A stretch of DNA of 64,000 nt, from assembly GCA_018398585.1 (NCBI GenBank), contig JAGTTD010000016.1, forward strand, positions 25,839,212 to 25,903,211. Direction: 5' to 3'. Made by a program: the position numbers and the translations under genes. The DNA is from Simmondsia chinensis. Its lineage: Eukaryota > Streptophyta > Magnoliopsida > Caryophyllales > Simmondsiaceae. How positions within the stretch are numbered: position 1 is the first letter of the stretch; each line of letters opens with the position of its first letter. Below, piece by piece: positions 45,724 to 57,117 of this stretch. The notes below the pieces were generated by a model, which was not told where the DNA came from, ran no database searches, and worked only from the letters and a program-made list of their open reading frames with translations.

Positions 45724-45864
45724 GTCCCCTAGAGGCATAGCCTAGTGGTGAAGTTCTCCGGCTGTCAACAGCATAAGCCGGGTTCGATCTCCATCAGGGT
45801 CATAGTGGATTCCTTCCGCCCCTTCCCCTCCAAAAGCATTACCATTGTAAAAAGAAAAAAAAAA
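45724..45864 (+). mobile_element. tRNA-derived SINE (GTCCCCTAGAG family)
   Basis: GTCCCCTAGAGGCATAGCC start, A-box-like TAGCCTAGTGGTGAAG, B-box GGGTTCGATCTCC, and a CCATTGTAAAAAG terminus with A tail. Copy-2 specific; related to 6,081 and 52,514. Confidence 0.7.
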
Positions 45865-45930
45865 TCCAAAAACATGAATAGAAGTGAATAATTTTTCTTC
45901 AGCTAAATATTGGCTTTATATTTATATATA

Positions 45931-46110
45931 CAATCACATGAGAGAATGAGAGATGAGATGAGAGAATATAGACTATTAGATCTAAATCAAGGGCCTAGAT
46001 TTTAAAATTATTCATACACTTCTCCTTAGAGTCAATGATTCAGATTTTCTTAATGTAGATTTAATAGTTCATATTCTTTTCTCCCATTTTTTATCATCTC
46101 ACGTGAGTTA
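45931..46110. mobile_element. Short foldback (MITE-like) element
   Basis: The inverted ends CACATGAGAGAATGAG..GAATATAGACTATTAGATCT and the complement of AGATTTAATAGTTCATATTC..CTCACGTGAG pair. TA-rich flanks. No counterpart in copy 1. Confidence 0.5.
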
Positions 46111-46589
46111 ATATATATATATATATATATGCCATAATTCAATTTTGTCAAGAGCATTTCTTTTTTTCTTTTTTTTTTCTTTTTTTGATTTATGAAAACA
46201 ACATCCGGCCTGCAAAAACTAACCTTCCACATTATGAATAATTGCATCAGATAGTTGTGCAGAGTGGATTTAACCACCAGTGATGATTACAAATGTTTTC
46301 AAGATGGAGTTTTGATGACCTTAATATAAACAACACCGAGGCTAAAAATGTGATGACGTGGTTTGACCCATTGTATCATTAAATATGAAGATGGAAAATT
46401 TTTCACTATTTCAAAAAAGAATATAGGAGTTTGCTCATACACACACCAACTCACCCAAATGTAGCGAGATTATACAACTATGCCCAAAATTGTTAAATAT
46501 CTCACATCATCTGAACACGTTGGCATGTGTTAACTTATATGGTGAAGAAATTCCTCCCCTAATAAACAGGTTTTGCAAGCGGAGTCAGG

Positions 46590-46702
46590 CTCAACAGCAA
46601 CAACTCAGTGCCTAAAGGAGGCCCACCAAGGCAAGATAGATGTACGCAACCTTACCTTTACAGGGATGCTACCCTAGCACCCTGTAGAGAGACTGTTTCT
46701 TA
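46590..46702 (-). mobile_element. RTE-type LINE/SINE tail
   Basis: Minus strand AGAAACAGTCTCTCTAC, then GGTAAGGTTGCGTACATC, then a GTTGTTGCTGTTG end. Same tail family as 45,528. Inserted only in copy 2. Confidence 0.55.
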
Positions 46703-47527
46703 AGGGCTAAGTTAGGTCCAATATTATCTAAAAGAGTATTAGAACTAGGCTTAGTTTTCACTATTTTGCCCCACTAATGTCGGTGTCCAGAATTGTTTGG
46801 CATGGTGCACACTGTCAATAAGGGGGGATATTAAATATCCCTAGGTATGCTAGCGTGTATTTGCTTATAAAGTGAGAACATCCTTTCCCAGATAAAACAC
46901 AATATCCTCTAAAATATAACTTAGCATGCAAAAGCAACCTAAAATGAACCAGGTTAGTTATGAACCAAAATGGGGTCAAAAGTTCATTTCAGAGGGGTTA
47001 CGCTAGTAGTCCCCGAGCAAATAACTCATTCTGAGAATAAAATCAGACTTCATACGTAAACCTAATAGAATATTAAATTAAAAAACAACACAAATATTCT
47101 AAAATATAAGAACGGCACACGATTGTGATGGTGTCTTACAGGTACTCAATTTTGTTGTTGCTTTACCTCTTTCTCAAAGTTGCCCCACAGACAAGTATAC
47201 CGAGCAATTCAGATTATTTAAGGCATGTTGAGCATAATTTTTTGTTTATCGTTTTTGACTTTTAAGAAACTAAACAAACTAGGTTTTAGAAACGACTTTT
47301 TCTATTTCTTGGTCTTCTATTTTCAGGAGTTCGAGCGAAAGTTTAAAATTAAAAATAAAAAAAAAAGCCAAGAAAAAAAATCATTCTCAAAAGGTACTTT
47401 TTGAAGTTTTTCAAAAATCAAAACTACAACAGAAACTATACCAAGCAGGCCCTTAAAAAGAGATTTTCGCGTATGGGGTCGGTACAAAATCTAGTAAAGT
47501 TGTATCTCAAAACTAATTAGTATTAGA

Positions 47528-47694
47528 TTTTTTTTCCGATAATTAGTGATAAGGTTATAATACAAAACGGGCAGCTCGTACAGACGAGGCCAGTCATTCC
47601 TCATAAAAATGAGGATAAAGAAATAAACACAAAAACAGCCCAAGAAAAAACAGGACAAAACAAAAATAAAACAAATAGGAAAAAATCAAATAAG
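47528..47694 (-). mobile_element. 5'-truncated LINE tail, copy-2 specific
   Basis: Minus strand ends CTAATTATCGG plus A run; TAGAT-like repeats flank. Copy 1 reads straight through near 4,053, which gives the empty site. Confidence 0.6.
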
Positions 47695-47916
47695 TAGATA
47701 AAATAATCCACCAATTAGTCTTATATTAATCTTTTCTTTATCATAATTTTAAACACGAGACTTCAATATTGGACTCTTATGTACAGTCTTTAACTGATTT
47801 GATGGATGGGCCTCTAATTAAAAAGAGAGGTGATGGCTAAAAGATGTGATGCCGTTAAGTTTAGAAGAACAAGGAACATTGGACCCCCCCCCCTCAACTG
47901 TTGAGCGATAAAGAAT

Positions 47917-48280
47917 TGTGTTCGGTGGATTATGTATGGCGCTGGTTGTATTGAACTTCGTTTATAAGATAAAGGAATTGGCCAACCCAATTCAGGCTCG
48001 TGACACACAATGACTTTAGTGTAGGAGGTTTTATATATACACCAAGGACATGTATGTTAACATTAGGGTTAAGAATGATTGAGAGTTGAAACGTCTATTG
48101 TAACTTTCAAATGATATAGTGAATTATTGTGCTCCCCTTCGTGGATGTAATCTTCGGCTGAACCACCTAAATCTCGGTGTTTATGATTTTAATCCCCAAT
48201 CCATTCTGTTTGTAATTGCTATTCGATTTAGGGTTCGGTATTTGTGGGTGGTCCTCACAAGTGGCATCAGAGCATCACAA
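47917..48280 (+). mobile_element. Single copia LTR with primer-binding site, rest lost
   Basis: It starts TGTGTTCGGTGGATT, has TATATATACACC near 48,033 and ends GTGGTCCTCACA at 48,259, followed by TGGCATCAGAGC (48,262-48,273), a near match to the initiator tRNA-Met site. The middle (GTGGATGTAATCTTCGGCTG) resembles the LTRs at 10,801 and 21,422. It is absent from copy 1 at about 4,290. No internal coding region or second LTR follows. Confidence 0.6.
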
Positions 48281-48319
48281 TGTCAAATAAAGCTGTTTTG
48301 GGAAGGATCGATTGTGTGG

Positions 48320-48472
48320 AAGGTGAGCGGCACTGACTTAGTTGGTAAAATCTCTGGAAGGTGGTGCTCGAGAACTGGGATCAAATATGCAAAGATGGGT
48401 TTAGGGGATTTGGAGTGGGTTGCCACGTGTGCAAACAATGTGGCATCCTTGCCATTGTAAAAGAAAAAAAAA
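48320..48472 (+). mobile_element. tRNA-derived SINE, copy-2 counterpart
   Basis: Same element as 4,825-4,990. It has an A-box-like CTGACTTAGTTGGTAAAA, a B-box-like GGGATCAAAT, the shared CACGTGT..ATGTGGCATCC body and an A-rich tail after CCATTGTAA. The flank reads AAGGTGTGTC. Confidence 0.6.
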
Positions 48473-48735
48473 GGTGTGTCAAGCTTCCGCTAATAAAATT
48501 TTGGCAACCCAGACACCTACGGATCTGAAACGAAAGACTAAGTGAGAGATCATCGATCACATAAAGTTCCTCTAACATCTAAGTTAGTATTACTTTAGAG
48601 CGAGAATTTGGAACACTTTAACCATGCGCCAAGAATGCCATGTAGAAGGCACATGGGATGCATAGTCGAGCACCATGGCAAGCACAACCTAACCCTATAA
48701 GGAGTTTTAGGCAGCATATCAAGTGATTCAGACAT

Positions 48736-48836
48736 CTATTTTTTCTTTTTTCTTTTTTTTTTTTAATAATTAGCGAGTGAACTTGTAATACAAAAAGGGC
48801 GCACCCATAAAATGGAGCACAAAAAAGGGCGTACCC
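48736..48836 (-). mobile_element. 5'-truncated LINE tail, copy-2 counterpart
   Basis: About 100 bp on the minus strand, ending in CTAATTATT plus a long A run. It is bounded by a perfect 15-bp target-site duplication, AAGTGATTCAGACAT, at 48,721-48,735 and 48,837-48,851. Same insertion as 5,269-5,363. Confidence 0.75.
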
Positions 48837-49129
48837 AAGTGATTCAGACATGACTTTTTTAAGTGTCTTTAAAAAACTTGGGCTTTGATGGTTGAAAGGA
48901 AGCCCCCACTCACTACGCGAGTTACACAAAGCGCATTTTCATTTTTCTAGAGAAAGATAAGTCATTCTAACAGCATGATTTATGCCCATACGCCTCTAAA
49001 GAGCATTTGCATTGGACGAGTTAGAGATGCCACATAGGCACTTTGACTCCTTCAAAGCCATGCCTTTAAGACGTTACATCTGTGTTCTGACACAAGGTGT
49101 CAATAATGACACAACATCTTTTTCGCTCA

Positions 49130-49256
49130 CATTGCCTAGGGATCAGGAGTTCGATTTTCGTTGAGGATATATTCATGACTTACCTGCTCATGGGGATTGT
49201 GGGCTTCCTCATGAGTCAGGGTTGGGTGAGGCAACCTAATCCCTCGTTATAAAAAA
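49130..49256 (+). mobile_element. SINE, copy-2 counterpart
   Basis: Same element as 5,666-5,793, with flanking repeats CATCTTTTTCGCTCA (49,115-49,129) and ATCTTTTTTGCTCA (49,257-49,270). Confidence 0.7.
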
Positions 49257-49509
49257 ATCTTTTTTGCTCAATTGATCTCATTTTTCATGCAATCATTTTC
49301 AATTGAAATAGTAACATACCATCAATTGCAATTTTTTTAATCAATAAAATTGGAAATTGTTTTTGAAAAATATAAGATGCCAAAAAATTGCAAACCTCAC
49401 ATAAAATTGTACATATGTGGTGGGAATGCTCTAAAAAATACAACTTATTATTATTTTCACAAAAGTACTACAACGGCATGATTTCTACCTTGTTCTAAAG
49501 GAACCGTTC

Positions 49510-49812
49510 TTTTTTTTTGATAATTAGCGACAAAGTCGCATTATATATCAGGCAACTCGAACAAATGAGCCTGAATCAATCCGTGCAAGGATGAGGATCA
49601 AAACAACAGAAAACAAAACAAACACGAATACAAGAAAAAACAGGCAAACACTAAAAGTCTCAAACACCACCAGGGAGACAGACAAAATAAAAGACAGGAA
49701 TATCGGACAATCCAACCCCTAATCTATCGAAGCAAAGCACTCAGCATAAGCAGATCTTAGCCGTTAAACCTAACCCTAGTCTTTTCCCCAACTCCAGCGT
49801 GCACTCCGCATC
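49510..49812 (-). mobile_element. Truncated ORF1-only LINE tail, copy-2 specific
   Basis: The minus strand carries the degraded end of ORF1, then the 3' UTR and GCTAATTATC plus A run. It is flanked by degraded repeats (GGAACCGTTCT and GAAACAATTATTTCT); copy 1 has the single site near 6,040. Confidence 0.65.
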
Positions 49813-49852
49813 AAGAAACAATTATTTCTGTATATATCTATAGAGGCAAATT

Positions 49853-50087
49853 GGAACATACCCAGTGGCTCAAGAGCTCCTGCCTACGCAGGGTCTGGGG
49901 GGGGCGGATGTACGCAGCCTTCCCCCTTCAGAGTGTTAACCTGAAGAGAGACTGTTTCCCAGTGCCCCCAACCTGAGGGTGAGGACTTCCCAGGAGGTCG
50001 CCCATCCTGGTACTACTCTCGCCCAAGCACGCTTAACTTCGGAGTTCTCATGGGATCCGATGACGGCGTGTTGGTGCCCTCTTTGGT
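49853..50087 (-). mobile_element. 5S rRNA-derived SINE with RTE-type tail, copy B
   Basis: Minus-strand member of the family at 9,702-9,939. It is closer to true 5S rRNA: GGATCCCATGAGAACTCC, AGTTAAGCGTGCTTGGGCGA, GAGAGTAGTACCAGGATGGG and GACCTCCTGGGAAGTCCTC. The tail contains GGCTGCGTACATCCGCC. A 17-bp target-site duplication (ATCTATAGAGGCAAATT at 49,836-49,852; ATCTATCGAGGCAAATT at 50,088-50,104) has one mismatch. It is absent from the matching site in copy 1. Confidence 0.85.
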
Positions 50088-50684
50088 ATCTATCGAGGCA
50101 AATTATAGAAACAAAATCCATGTTAATTTCTTCTTTTTTTAAGAGACAAAAAATATTCTTATAGAAATCATTTTATAGCAACCTTCAGAACTACTGCCTG
50201 AAAGTGAAGTGATTGGTTTAACTTTTAGTTTCATCACACAGTAAGTATCACCTTGTATAGAATGAACCGAGCATTATAATTCTACATAAACTTTAAACTA
50301 TATCTGCATGAAAATCACGTGAATATCACTTGATCAATTAAACTGAATCTCATGCATCAAATCACATTATGTTCGCGTGATTTTTATTATTTATGAAGTT
50401 AAAAAAAACGATGAGTAAATGAAGCACGTCAATAATCGCGGACCATCTTACAAAGCAAGGAATAGCATCGGATATTCCTGCCATTGTCTGGCTTTGATCA
50501 TGATGTGCTTCATTATTATATGTTTCGCATGACATCAACTTCGTTTGTATTTCTTCTTTCGCAAGTTTTTTTCCCCGTACCCGATTGTTACGAATATTAC
50601 GAATAATAATTCAAACAATTCTATAATTTATCATACTATTCTAAATAAACAACTGATATTTGTTACAAATATTGTGTTTTACTA

Positions 50685-51035
50685 TTTTTTTGATAATTAG
50701 CGACAGAGTTACGGTAGCAGGCAATTCAAACAAGCGAGCCCTGAGTCAACTCATAAAAAAAGGGATCAAAACAACAAAAATAATACAAACAGGAAAACAA
50801 GCAAAACAAAACAAGCCTCAAACACCACTAGGGAAGACACGGAAGCAGGACAAACCAAAAGACAGGAAAATAGGAGAATCAAGCCAGAAATCTATTGAAG
50901 CAAGGCACTCAACGTAAGCGGATCATAACTGTCAAAATCTAGCCCTAGTCTTTTCCCCATCTCCGACATGTGCTCCACGGCAAGGATCTTACCAACATCT
51001 TTAAAGCTGTCGCTCTTTTCATCAGATTCCTCTTT
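50685..51035 (-). mobile_element. Truncated ORF1-only LINE tail, copy-2 counterpart
   Basis: Same insertion as 10,341-10,707, with the ORF1 C-terminus joined to the 3' UTR and the CTAATTATC terminus. The flanks read TTTTACTA and TTTACTATAATTAG. Confidence 0.7.
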
Positions 51036-51227
51036 GTTTACTATAATTAGCTTTTTTTTTCATTTATTTTGTATTCTTTTATCTTATTCTTTTATATCTT
51101 AGTATATAAAAGGCTATGTCATTATCAACTAAACTAACCCAAATTAAAATTATATGTCGTTTTGGAGGCTAATGGAGTGAGCTACATGGTTCATGCAGTG
51201 TTGATCCTACTGTCCTGTCCCTAGTTT

Positions 51228-51330
51228 GTCCCAATGGTTGGCATCGCAGTTTGCTAACCCCGGGAAGCGGTTTGAATCTTGCGTCACACCCCCCCCCCCC
51301 CCCCCCCCAAGGCTTGACCGATATAAAAAC
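51228..51330 (+). mobile_element. tRNA-derived SINE head with a 20-base C run
   Basis: GTCCCAATGGTTGGCATCGC resembles an A box and GGTTTGAATC a B box; the C run is 51,289-51,308. It lies just outside the duplicated segment. Confidence 0.45.
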
Positions 51331-51344
51331 AAAATATTTGGTCA

Positions 51345-51770
51345 TACTGTAAAATTATTACAACCACCGCCACCAAATGCCTCAAGGAAGCTCCTACCAA
51401 GGCGGATTTGAGGAGAGTAAGATATATGCAACCTTACTCCTACGTGGTTCTACTTTGTAGAGAGGTGGTTTCGAAAGGACCCCTAATCCTGAAAAGAAAG
51501 GAGAGCAACATTTACAAAATTCAAATCAAATAAAGTAATATTTGACATTCAAGCAACAATAAAACAATAACAACAGCAGACATGCAAGCCTAGAGGCACT
51601 GTGAACTAGCATTAGTGTGTGCTCCTCTCTCCCGACAATTGCGTCAGTCATATGTATTTTTAACCACCACTCAACTCTGTCTAAGGTCATTTCTTCAGTA
51701 AGGTTAAGGTGAGTACATAAAATTATGTCTAATCGTCTTCAAGTTAACTCTATTAATGTTTTACATAAAA
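51345..51770 (-). mobile_element. RTE-type LINE 3' fragment
   Basis: Minus strand: a decayed version of the reverse-transcriptase C-terminus seen at 61,843-62,058 (ACTTGAAGACGATTAGACAT), a spacer, then the tail AAACCACCTCTCTAC and GTAAGGTTGCATATATC. It ends near a GGTGGCGGTGGTTG run in place of clean TTG repeats. Confidence 0.55.
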
Positions 51771-52250
51771 TTATCTTTTTAGCAATTAACTTTTAAATAT
51801 GCGGGAATTTTTGTCAGGAAAGTTTTTGGTTATGCTTCTAGTAATGCTTCAGAGAAAACTCACGACTTTTTTGGGTAATTTTATTCACCGGGACAAAATT
51901 ATTATTGTCAGAACAAAATCATAGTTCCTAAGGCAATTTTGTGATCACATTATTACTCTGACAATAATAATTTTTGTGATGTCAATAACTCTCATTTTTT
52001 TAAAATAAATTCTACTTAAAGTTACAAAATACTATTTTATAAGGATCAAACACTAAGAAAAACTCAATAAAGTGGCATTTTTGGTTAATAAACACTTTTT
52101 TTACCTCAAAAAAACATGATCGAACGGGTACTAAAATAATCTAATCTATTAGTGGTAGCTATCAAAAGGGAATAACTTTTCGAGTGTCGTGTTTATACAA
52201 TTACCATTATAAATGCGTAACTTCCCTAACGTTTGTACTTTATTTTTCAC
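51771..52250. other. Non-coding stretch, nothing recognised
   Basis: AT-rich sequence with short T and A runs. No reading frame, repeat end or RNA signature that I can support. Confidence 0.4.
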
Positions 52251-52261
52251 AACAGTGATGC

Positions 52262-52331
52262 CTAGGGAGGGGGACGTCGGATTCGAACCCGCGTTCTGAG
52301 GTTAGCCAATTACCATACCAACTACTGGGAC
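52262..52331 (-). mobile_element. tRNA-like SINE head or tRNA pseudogene
   Basis: On the minus strand GTCCCAGTAGTTGGTATGG resembles an A box and GGGTTCGAATCCG is a perfect B box, about 40 bases apart as in a tRNA. A full cloverleaf with acceptor pairing is not evident, and the start matches the GTCCCA SINE head at 51,228, so I favour a SINE. Confidence 0.45.
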
Positions 52332-52513
52332 AAACCGAGGATCGGCTCCCCAACGTTTGTACATGTAGGGATGCAGTGTCGATTATAGGGGGAATATAGT
52401 ATCCCTAATCTCTCGTAAAATTTTCATAATGAGAAGCAAAAAGTGAAGTCATACACACTTAGGACTACTATGGAGGAAAATTGGTTCGCGTACCACTGTA
52501 TTAGAAATCAAAT

Positions 52514-52615
52514 GTCCCCTAGAGACATAGCCTAATGGCAACAAGCGCTGGTAGCCAACCATGCCACTTGGGTTCAATCCCCACTAGTGACATTGTGGTT
52601 CCTCTCTATAGGGAA
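52514..52615 (+). mobile_element. tRNA-derived SINE (GTCCCCTAGAG family)
   Basis: GTCCCCTAGAGACATAGCC, A-box-like TAGCCTAATGGCAAC, B-box GGGTTCAATCCCC. The 3' end is degraded, with no clear tail. Confidence 0.6.
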
Positions 52616-52732
52616 TATAAGGCAATATTGATGGGATTTAGCTCTCGAGCATAGCCTATATATTAGCCTTCATAAGAGTGTATATGTGCTAAACCTGGCA
52701 AAATCTAACATGACATAAATACAACATAGAAA

Positions 52733-53205
52733 CAGCGGGTTTGAGTTGGGGTTTTTAAAGCAGGTTGAATTTGGGTTGACCCATTTAACCCTTTTAAGTA
52801 ATTGGGTTAAATTTGACCCAACTAACCCTGTTTTCAATATACTTGATCTGCTTATATAGTTACGTTAGGTGTTTGAGTGGTATACCACTATTATTATGTA
52901 AAGATTTTTGGTAACCTATCCCACATAAGATACTATAAACTATATTTAGTAGGGTTTTTTTTTGAACAAATATTTAGTAGGGTTAATATGATACAATATT
53001 TGAATACTTATAAATGTGTTATGTATTTATTACTAGTATCAACCACAAGGTCTATCACTGACATTTTTATAAATTGATAAGCTAGCATTTAATGAAAAAA
53101 ATATCAATATAATTCAATGAGTAACTATTTAATAATTGGGTTGGATAAGGGTTGAGAGTTCCTAACCCATTTACTATAAACGAATTGGGTTCGAGTTGAC
53201 TCCAT
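52733..53205. repeat. GGGTT/AACCC-rich degenerate repeat
   Basis: Built of recurring GGGTTGACCCATTTAACCC-like and AATTGGGTT phrases in both orientations. A similar style with CCCGACCCGA occurs at 63,455-64,000. No coding capacity supported. Confidence 0.4.
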
Positions 53206-53830
53206 TTCTAAAACCTCTCGCATAACACGAACACGAACAATACAAGCCACATATTCCGTCCGTCCGTCCGCCAAACTCGCGTCCACTAGCTGCCTTTTAC
53301 GTGTAACGCTTACTCGATAAGGTGCTCTTCGTCTTGATAGAAGGAAGAGAGGGAGAGCGAGGGAGGGAAAGAGCAGCCGCACCAAGGTTCCTCCACGTCG
53401 TTGAAGGTGCATATTAGCAAACATTCATGCACAATATGCTCGTGCGATGTCCCACGTGAAAAATGCCTTCGGACAATTTTCACACCATCGATCCTCGACT
53501 GTACCTTGGATGAAGGTTAAAGGCTTAACAATCCGATACCAAATTATGATTTTCTTGCACATTTTGATGCCATGATCGAAGCTTACAATCACATTTTTTT
53601 ATTAGCTTTTTATAAATAGTAAGAGGTCTCATTATTCAATTACATAAGAGGGCAACCCTCCTCAAAATCCCCCATATAGATCCCCTCACTCTTATAAAGG
53701 CGGGATTCAATTCCAGGTCTTGAATACCAACCTAGAGACTTTAAAGAGTCGATTTTCAAACCTTTCCATCCAAATTTGATGTACCAGGTGGAGATGCTCT
53801 TATAAAAATACATCGATGATCATATTATAG
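53205..53830. other. Intergenic stretch, no gene supported
   Basis: Contains a CCGTCCGTCCGTCC run near 53,260 and a purine-rich GAAGGAAGAGAGGG region. A 99-residue minus-strand frame (53,424-53,125) is low in recognisable features and I do not call it a gene. Confidence 0.35.
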
Positions 53831-53837
53831 CATGTCA

Positions 53838-54005
53838 TGTCCGTATCCATATTCAGTTTTTTGCTTTCCTGTTTTCGTGTTTTGATATGTTGTTTTTGGT
53901 TGTCCTTTTTTGAGTCCCCGTTTCCTTACGAATGTCCTTGGCCTCGCTTTAGTCGAGTGCCCGAATTTGTATCGCGACCTTGTCGCTATTCATTAGGGGG
54001 GGAAA
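53838..54005 (+). mobile_element. LINE (ORF1-only family) 3' UTR fragment
   Basis: A pyrimidine-rich stretch like 8,720-9,000 (TTGTTTTTGGTTGTCC, GTCGAGTGCCCG, CGACCTTGTCGCTA) ending GCTATTCATTAGG in place of GCTAATTATC. Confidence 0.55.
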
Positions 54006-54059
54006 AAAGGGAGAAGCTTATATAAGAGACTAAAATAGACTAACTAGTAAGAGCTTGAA

Positions 54060-56345
54060 GTTTCCTAAATGACACGATCCACACGAACTAGCATGGTTAG
54101 AAACGGAACTAAGACATCACGACTATGCAATAAGGAAAGAACAGGGGTGCCAAATGACCTGGACATTGATGCTTAGTGTCGAAGGAGACTCGAGCAACCA
54201 CGGCTGAAGGAGAAGGCATGCAGGCCGAGGCATCGGTAGATATCACCATCACTAGGTGATGAAGTAAGGCTCGCTCCATAGTATTGTCTAGCATAGAAAA
54301 CGAGAACACATAAAATCAAGCAATTATTATCCCTACATATTCCTCTGATTGAAAGAAGATTATGCGTAGGACAAGAAACTGTCTCCTAAATCTCTTAATT
54401 TGAAGGTTGAGGAAAAAGGAAAAAATTTTGATAATAACTACCAAAGTCCCGAAAGGCGAATTGGGAAATTTTGGATTATATATTCAAAAAGTTCTGCTCT
54501 ACCGATTCCACATGCTACATGTAGCATGTGGTCTGGTTATCTAGAGTGGATTCTCTAAGATTCGTTCTTTATTACCCCAAAACAAGGGTGACAATGACAT
54601 GGAAATAAAATCTTATACTACTAGGATCAAAGTTGAAATAAGAACATCCACATCGATAAATATTATTAAGAACGAGAGGACAGGAAATGGTGCGAATTAT
54701 ATATGATCCGACATACGCAATAGGAAAAAGCGTCCCATCAGTAGTTTTCATATCAACGTATAATGGAAGGGGAAAGAAAGTATACCTCCATCAGGTGTCA
54801 TATATGTACTAGCACCTAAGTCCCGGTGCTAATTGTTCTGAAAAGGATCACCAATAGAAATGGGAAATAGGGATCGAGGTAACTGACAGATGTAGAAGTG
54901 ATTGTATCGGCCGGGGTAGTCATTAACCCCATGCCTTGGGATACGACAGATCCGGTATAAGGAAGGGAAAGGAGGCGAACCGAGAATACCCGCTCTATAA
55001 CTAGATGAGTACCATTAGACTTTCCCCCAAGAGGAGGATGCGGATGGACTGGAGGTAGGGGCGTAAATGATCCGAGCCGCTCATTAGTAGCTCGGAAAAA
55101 ACTCAACTCAAACTCGAATTAACCAAGTTTGAGTATCAAAACATACTCGATTGAGTCGAGTATCAATACTCGATTTGATACTCCATTATTTACTCAACTT
55201 GATACCTGGTTCTATTTGGTATACCCAACATGTACTTGATAATTGTATGTACTCAATGTAGTTTGTATTAATTAAAGAGGAATTGGCTATTAAATATTTG
55301 GTGATATATAATTTTTTTTTTTTTTGGTTAAAATATAGGGTAAGCAATACTTGTGTAACTGAGTTGAATATAAATAATAGTCGAGTATAACAAACAATAT
55401 TCTAACAAAGCGAATATATTGAATCAAAATATGCGTAATTAACGAGTACTTGAGTCGAGTCGAACACTTGAATAATTAATCGAGTACGAGTTCAAGCAAA
55501 ATTTAATACTCGACTCGAGTTCGAGTATACAGATCGCGTTAAAGTTCGAGTACTGAGATACCCGACTTGACTCGATTCGATTACACCCCTAATTGGAGAT
55601 CTCCATTGCTAGCCACCCACAGCGTTCAATACCGATGGGCAACATGCTGATCGGGTGGTCCTGGCGGTAGTTGTGGCCCCTCTAGCCCTTGCCTCCAAAG
55701 CTGGCCTTCGCACGACCTTCAGCCAAAGTTATTCCGATGATGGGTAGCCACGGACAGGGTCGTGGGTAGGTCAATATTGGTGGAGAGGTCTCAAAACATG
55801 AGACGTTTTTCCTCCTGACATAGGTGAAAGTTCGGCCCTACAGGCCATAATTCATAGCAATACCAAATGTATATTAAGACAGGAAGGCAACGGAGGGCGC
55901 ACAATACGAATTCCTCATCAGAGATGGGAGCACATATAACAATGAAGTTGTGGGCCAGAGACTGCAACTTAACTATGCAATCATCAGCCCTCCATACGAA
56001 TGGCAGCAAGTTCCTAGTGTAACTCCACTTGGTTAGCAAAAGATCAATCCCGGTTACATTTCTCCCACGTTTCCCAGATAGCTCTGAAGATATGCTTGGT
56101 GCAGATGTCATTGAGAATGAGTCAAGATCCCACTCTTGAAGCGTCAGTTTATACGGATCCAGATAGAAAAATTATGGTTTGCATAGATCCGACCATCAGG
56201 GTGAATAATATGCTGTGGAGGATACAGGAGAGCCATCAATAAAGCCAATGAGGTCATAGTTTATAAGCAAGGAAAGCATCCGGTCACACCATGGAAGGTA
56301 AGAAAGACAAACATCAAGACCAACGAAACCAGCGGCCACGATGAC
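54060..56345 (-). pseudogene. Decayed copia-type gag and downstream debris
   Basis: On the minus strand, 56,157-55,600 reads as a copia gag segment: SLAHNFIVICAPISDEEFVL, then a GLP-like RCLP motif and a YVRRK-like region across a frame change. Downstream, 55,040-54,750 may be the protease region, but this is weak. A foldback element (55,056-55,592) has inserted into it. No LTRs identified. Confidence 0.5.
55056..55592. mobile_element. Foldback element, TAGGGGTGTAAA family, member 2
   Basis: The ends TAGGGGCGTAAATGATCCG and TTACACCCCTAA are inverted. The interior is iterated ACTCGA/TCGAGTA phrases on both strands. Confidence 0.55.
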
Positions 56346-56348
56346 CAG

Positions 56349-56514
56349 GTTAAGTAATGTCCACTATTTTGCCGACTGTCCATGCTAGATCGTACGCATA
56401 GAAGTACAGCATGCATGCACTATACAGTCATCAAACATGCACATAAACACACCATAGTTCCCCATATGCGATAGCAGTCACACTACTGTAACGATGTCAT
56501 GGACATTACTTAAC
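56349..56514. repeat. Hairpin with 15-bp perfect inverted repeat
   Basis: GTTAAGTAATGTCCA at 56,349-56,363 and TGGACATTACTTAAC at 56,500-56,514 enclose about 136 bp. It could be a small MITE or the terminal repeat of a lost element. Confidence 0.5.
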
Positions 56515-56829
56515 AGGTTATGATAGATACGTTTCTTTAACGCCTTCAATTTGCAAAAATTTTAGAAATACATCATTTACTAATTTTTACATATAAACAT
56601 GCTTACACATTTTAATTAAAAAAAATTATTATGCATATGTTAAGAATGTAGTGAGATTGTAGTTAATGCTCTGAACGGAAAGTGAAAACCCCCATGGCAA
56701 ATTCATAAAATTATCCAAGAAATCTTGATGATGGAGAGTCTTGGGAACAGTATCAGCTTCAAGCACTATTCCAGATATGCGAGTATGGCCACCGATTGGG
56801 CAGCGAATTTTAGGCATCATATTCCTTTG

Positions 56830-56965
56830 GTGGTCCATTACATTGGGCACAGGTGCCTAGTTCGAACCTGAGCTACTTACCATGTGCTGATTCGCTAGGC
56901 AAAGCTCTCTCTAAGAGACTCGTCCAATACCTTTTTTTCCTTTCCATTGTAAAAAGGAAACATAT
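56830..56965 (+). mobile_element. Possible tRNA-derived SINE
   Basis: B-box-like GCCTAGTTCGAACC and a CCATTGTAAAAAGG terminus, as in the SINEs at 45,724 and 48,320. It lies just beyond the 3' end of the DUF952 gene. Confidence 0.4.
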
Positions 56966-57117
56966 ATGTTAAGAAGGACATATGGCCATCACATAACAGA
57001 TAGCTCAATATTTGTTATGTAAACTGTGATAATGTTACAAACAGTCTTTATTTGATTCCACGGCGTAAGGTACAAGTAAAGATAGAAGCGAATCCTTACT
57101 TGGTGGGAGGGAGGATG

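Larger units (their letters stand above)
21892..51153 (+). repeat. Tandem segmental duplication, copy 2 (with nested insertions)
   Basis: It begins where 21,895 onward matches 412 onward and ends near 51,153, where similarity to 21,852-21,891 stops. Duplicated segment sequence is present at 21,892-22,065, 30,781-31,603, 36,669-36,736, 42,318-42,491, and 45,239-51,153 minus inserts. Everything else is inserted elements. The gene-free stretches 46,111-46,590, 46,703-47,527 and 48,852-49,129 hold duplicated non-coding sequence in which I see nothing else. Both outer breakpoints read TTATA, which suggests microhomology at the join. Confidence 0.85.

Noticed and set aside
52262..52331. Functional tRNA gene
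   Set aside because: A and B boxes are present, but I could not pair an acceptor stem or pick an anticodon loop; the head resembles a nearby SINE.
53125..53424. 99-residue minus-strand frame with a hydrophobic start
   Set aside because: It overlaps degenerate GGGTT repeats, has no recognisable domain and no supporting splice or promoter signals.
56629..56850. 73-residue minus-strand frame (IRCPIGGHTRISG) that looks protein-like
   Set aside because: I could not match it to a family; it overlaps a SINE at its start and lies beyond the stop codon of the DUF952 gene.
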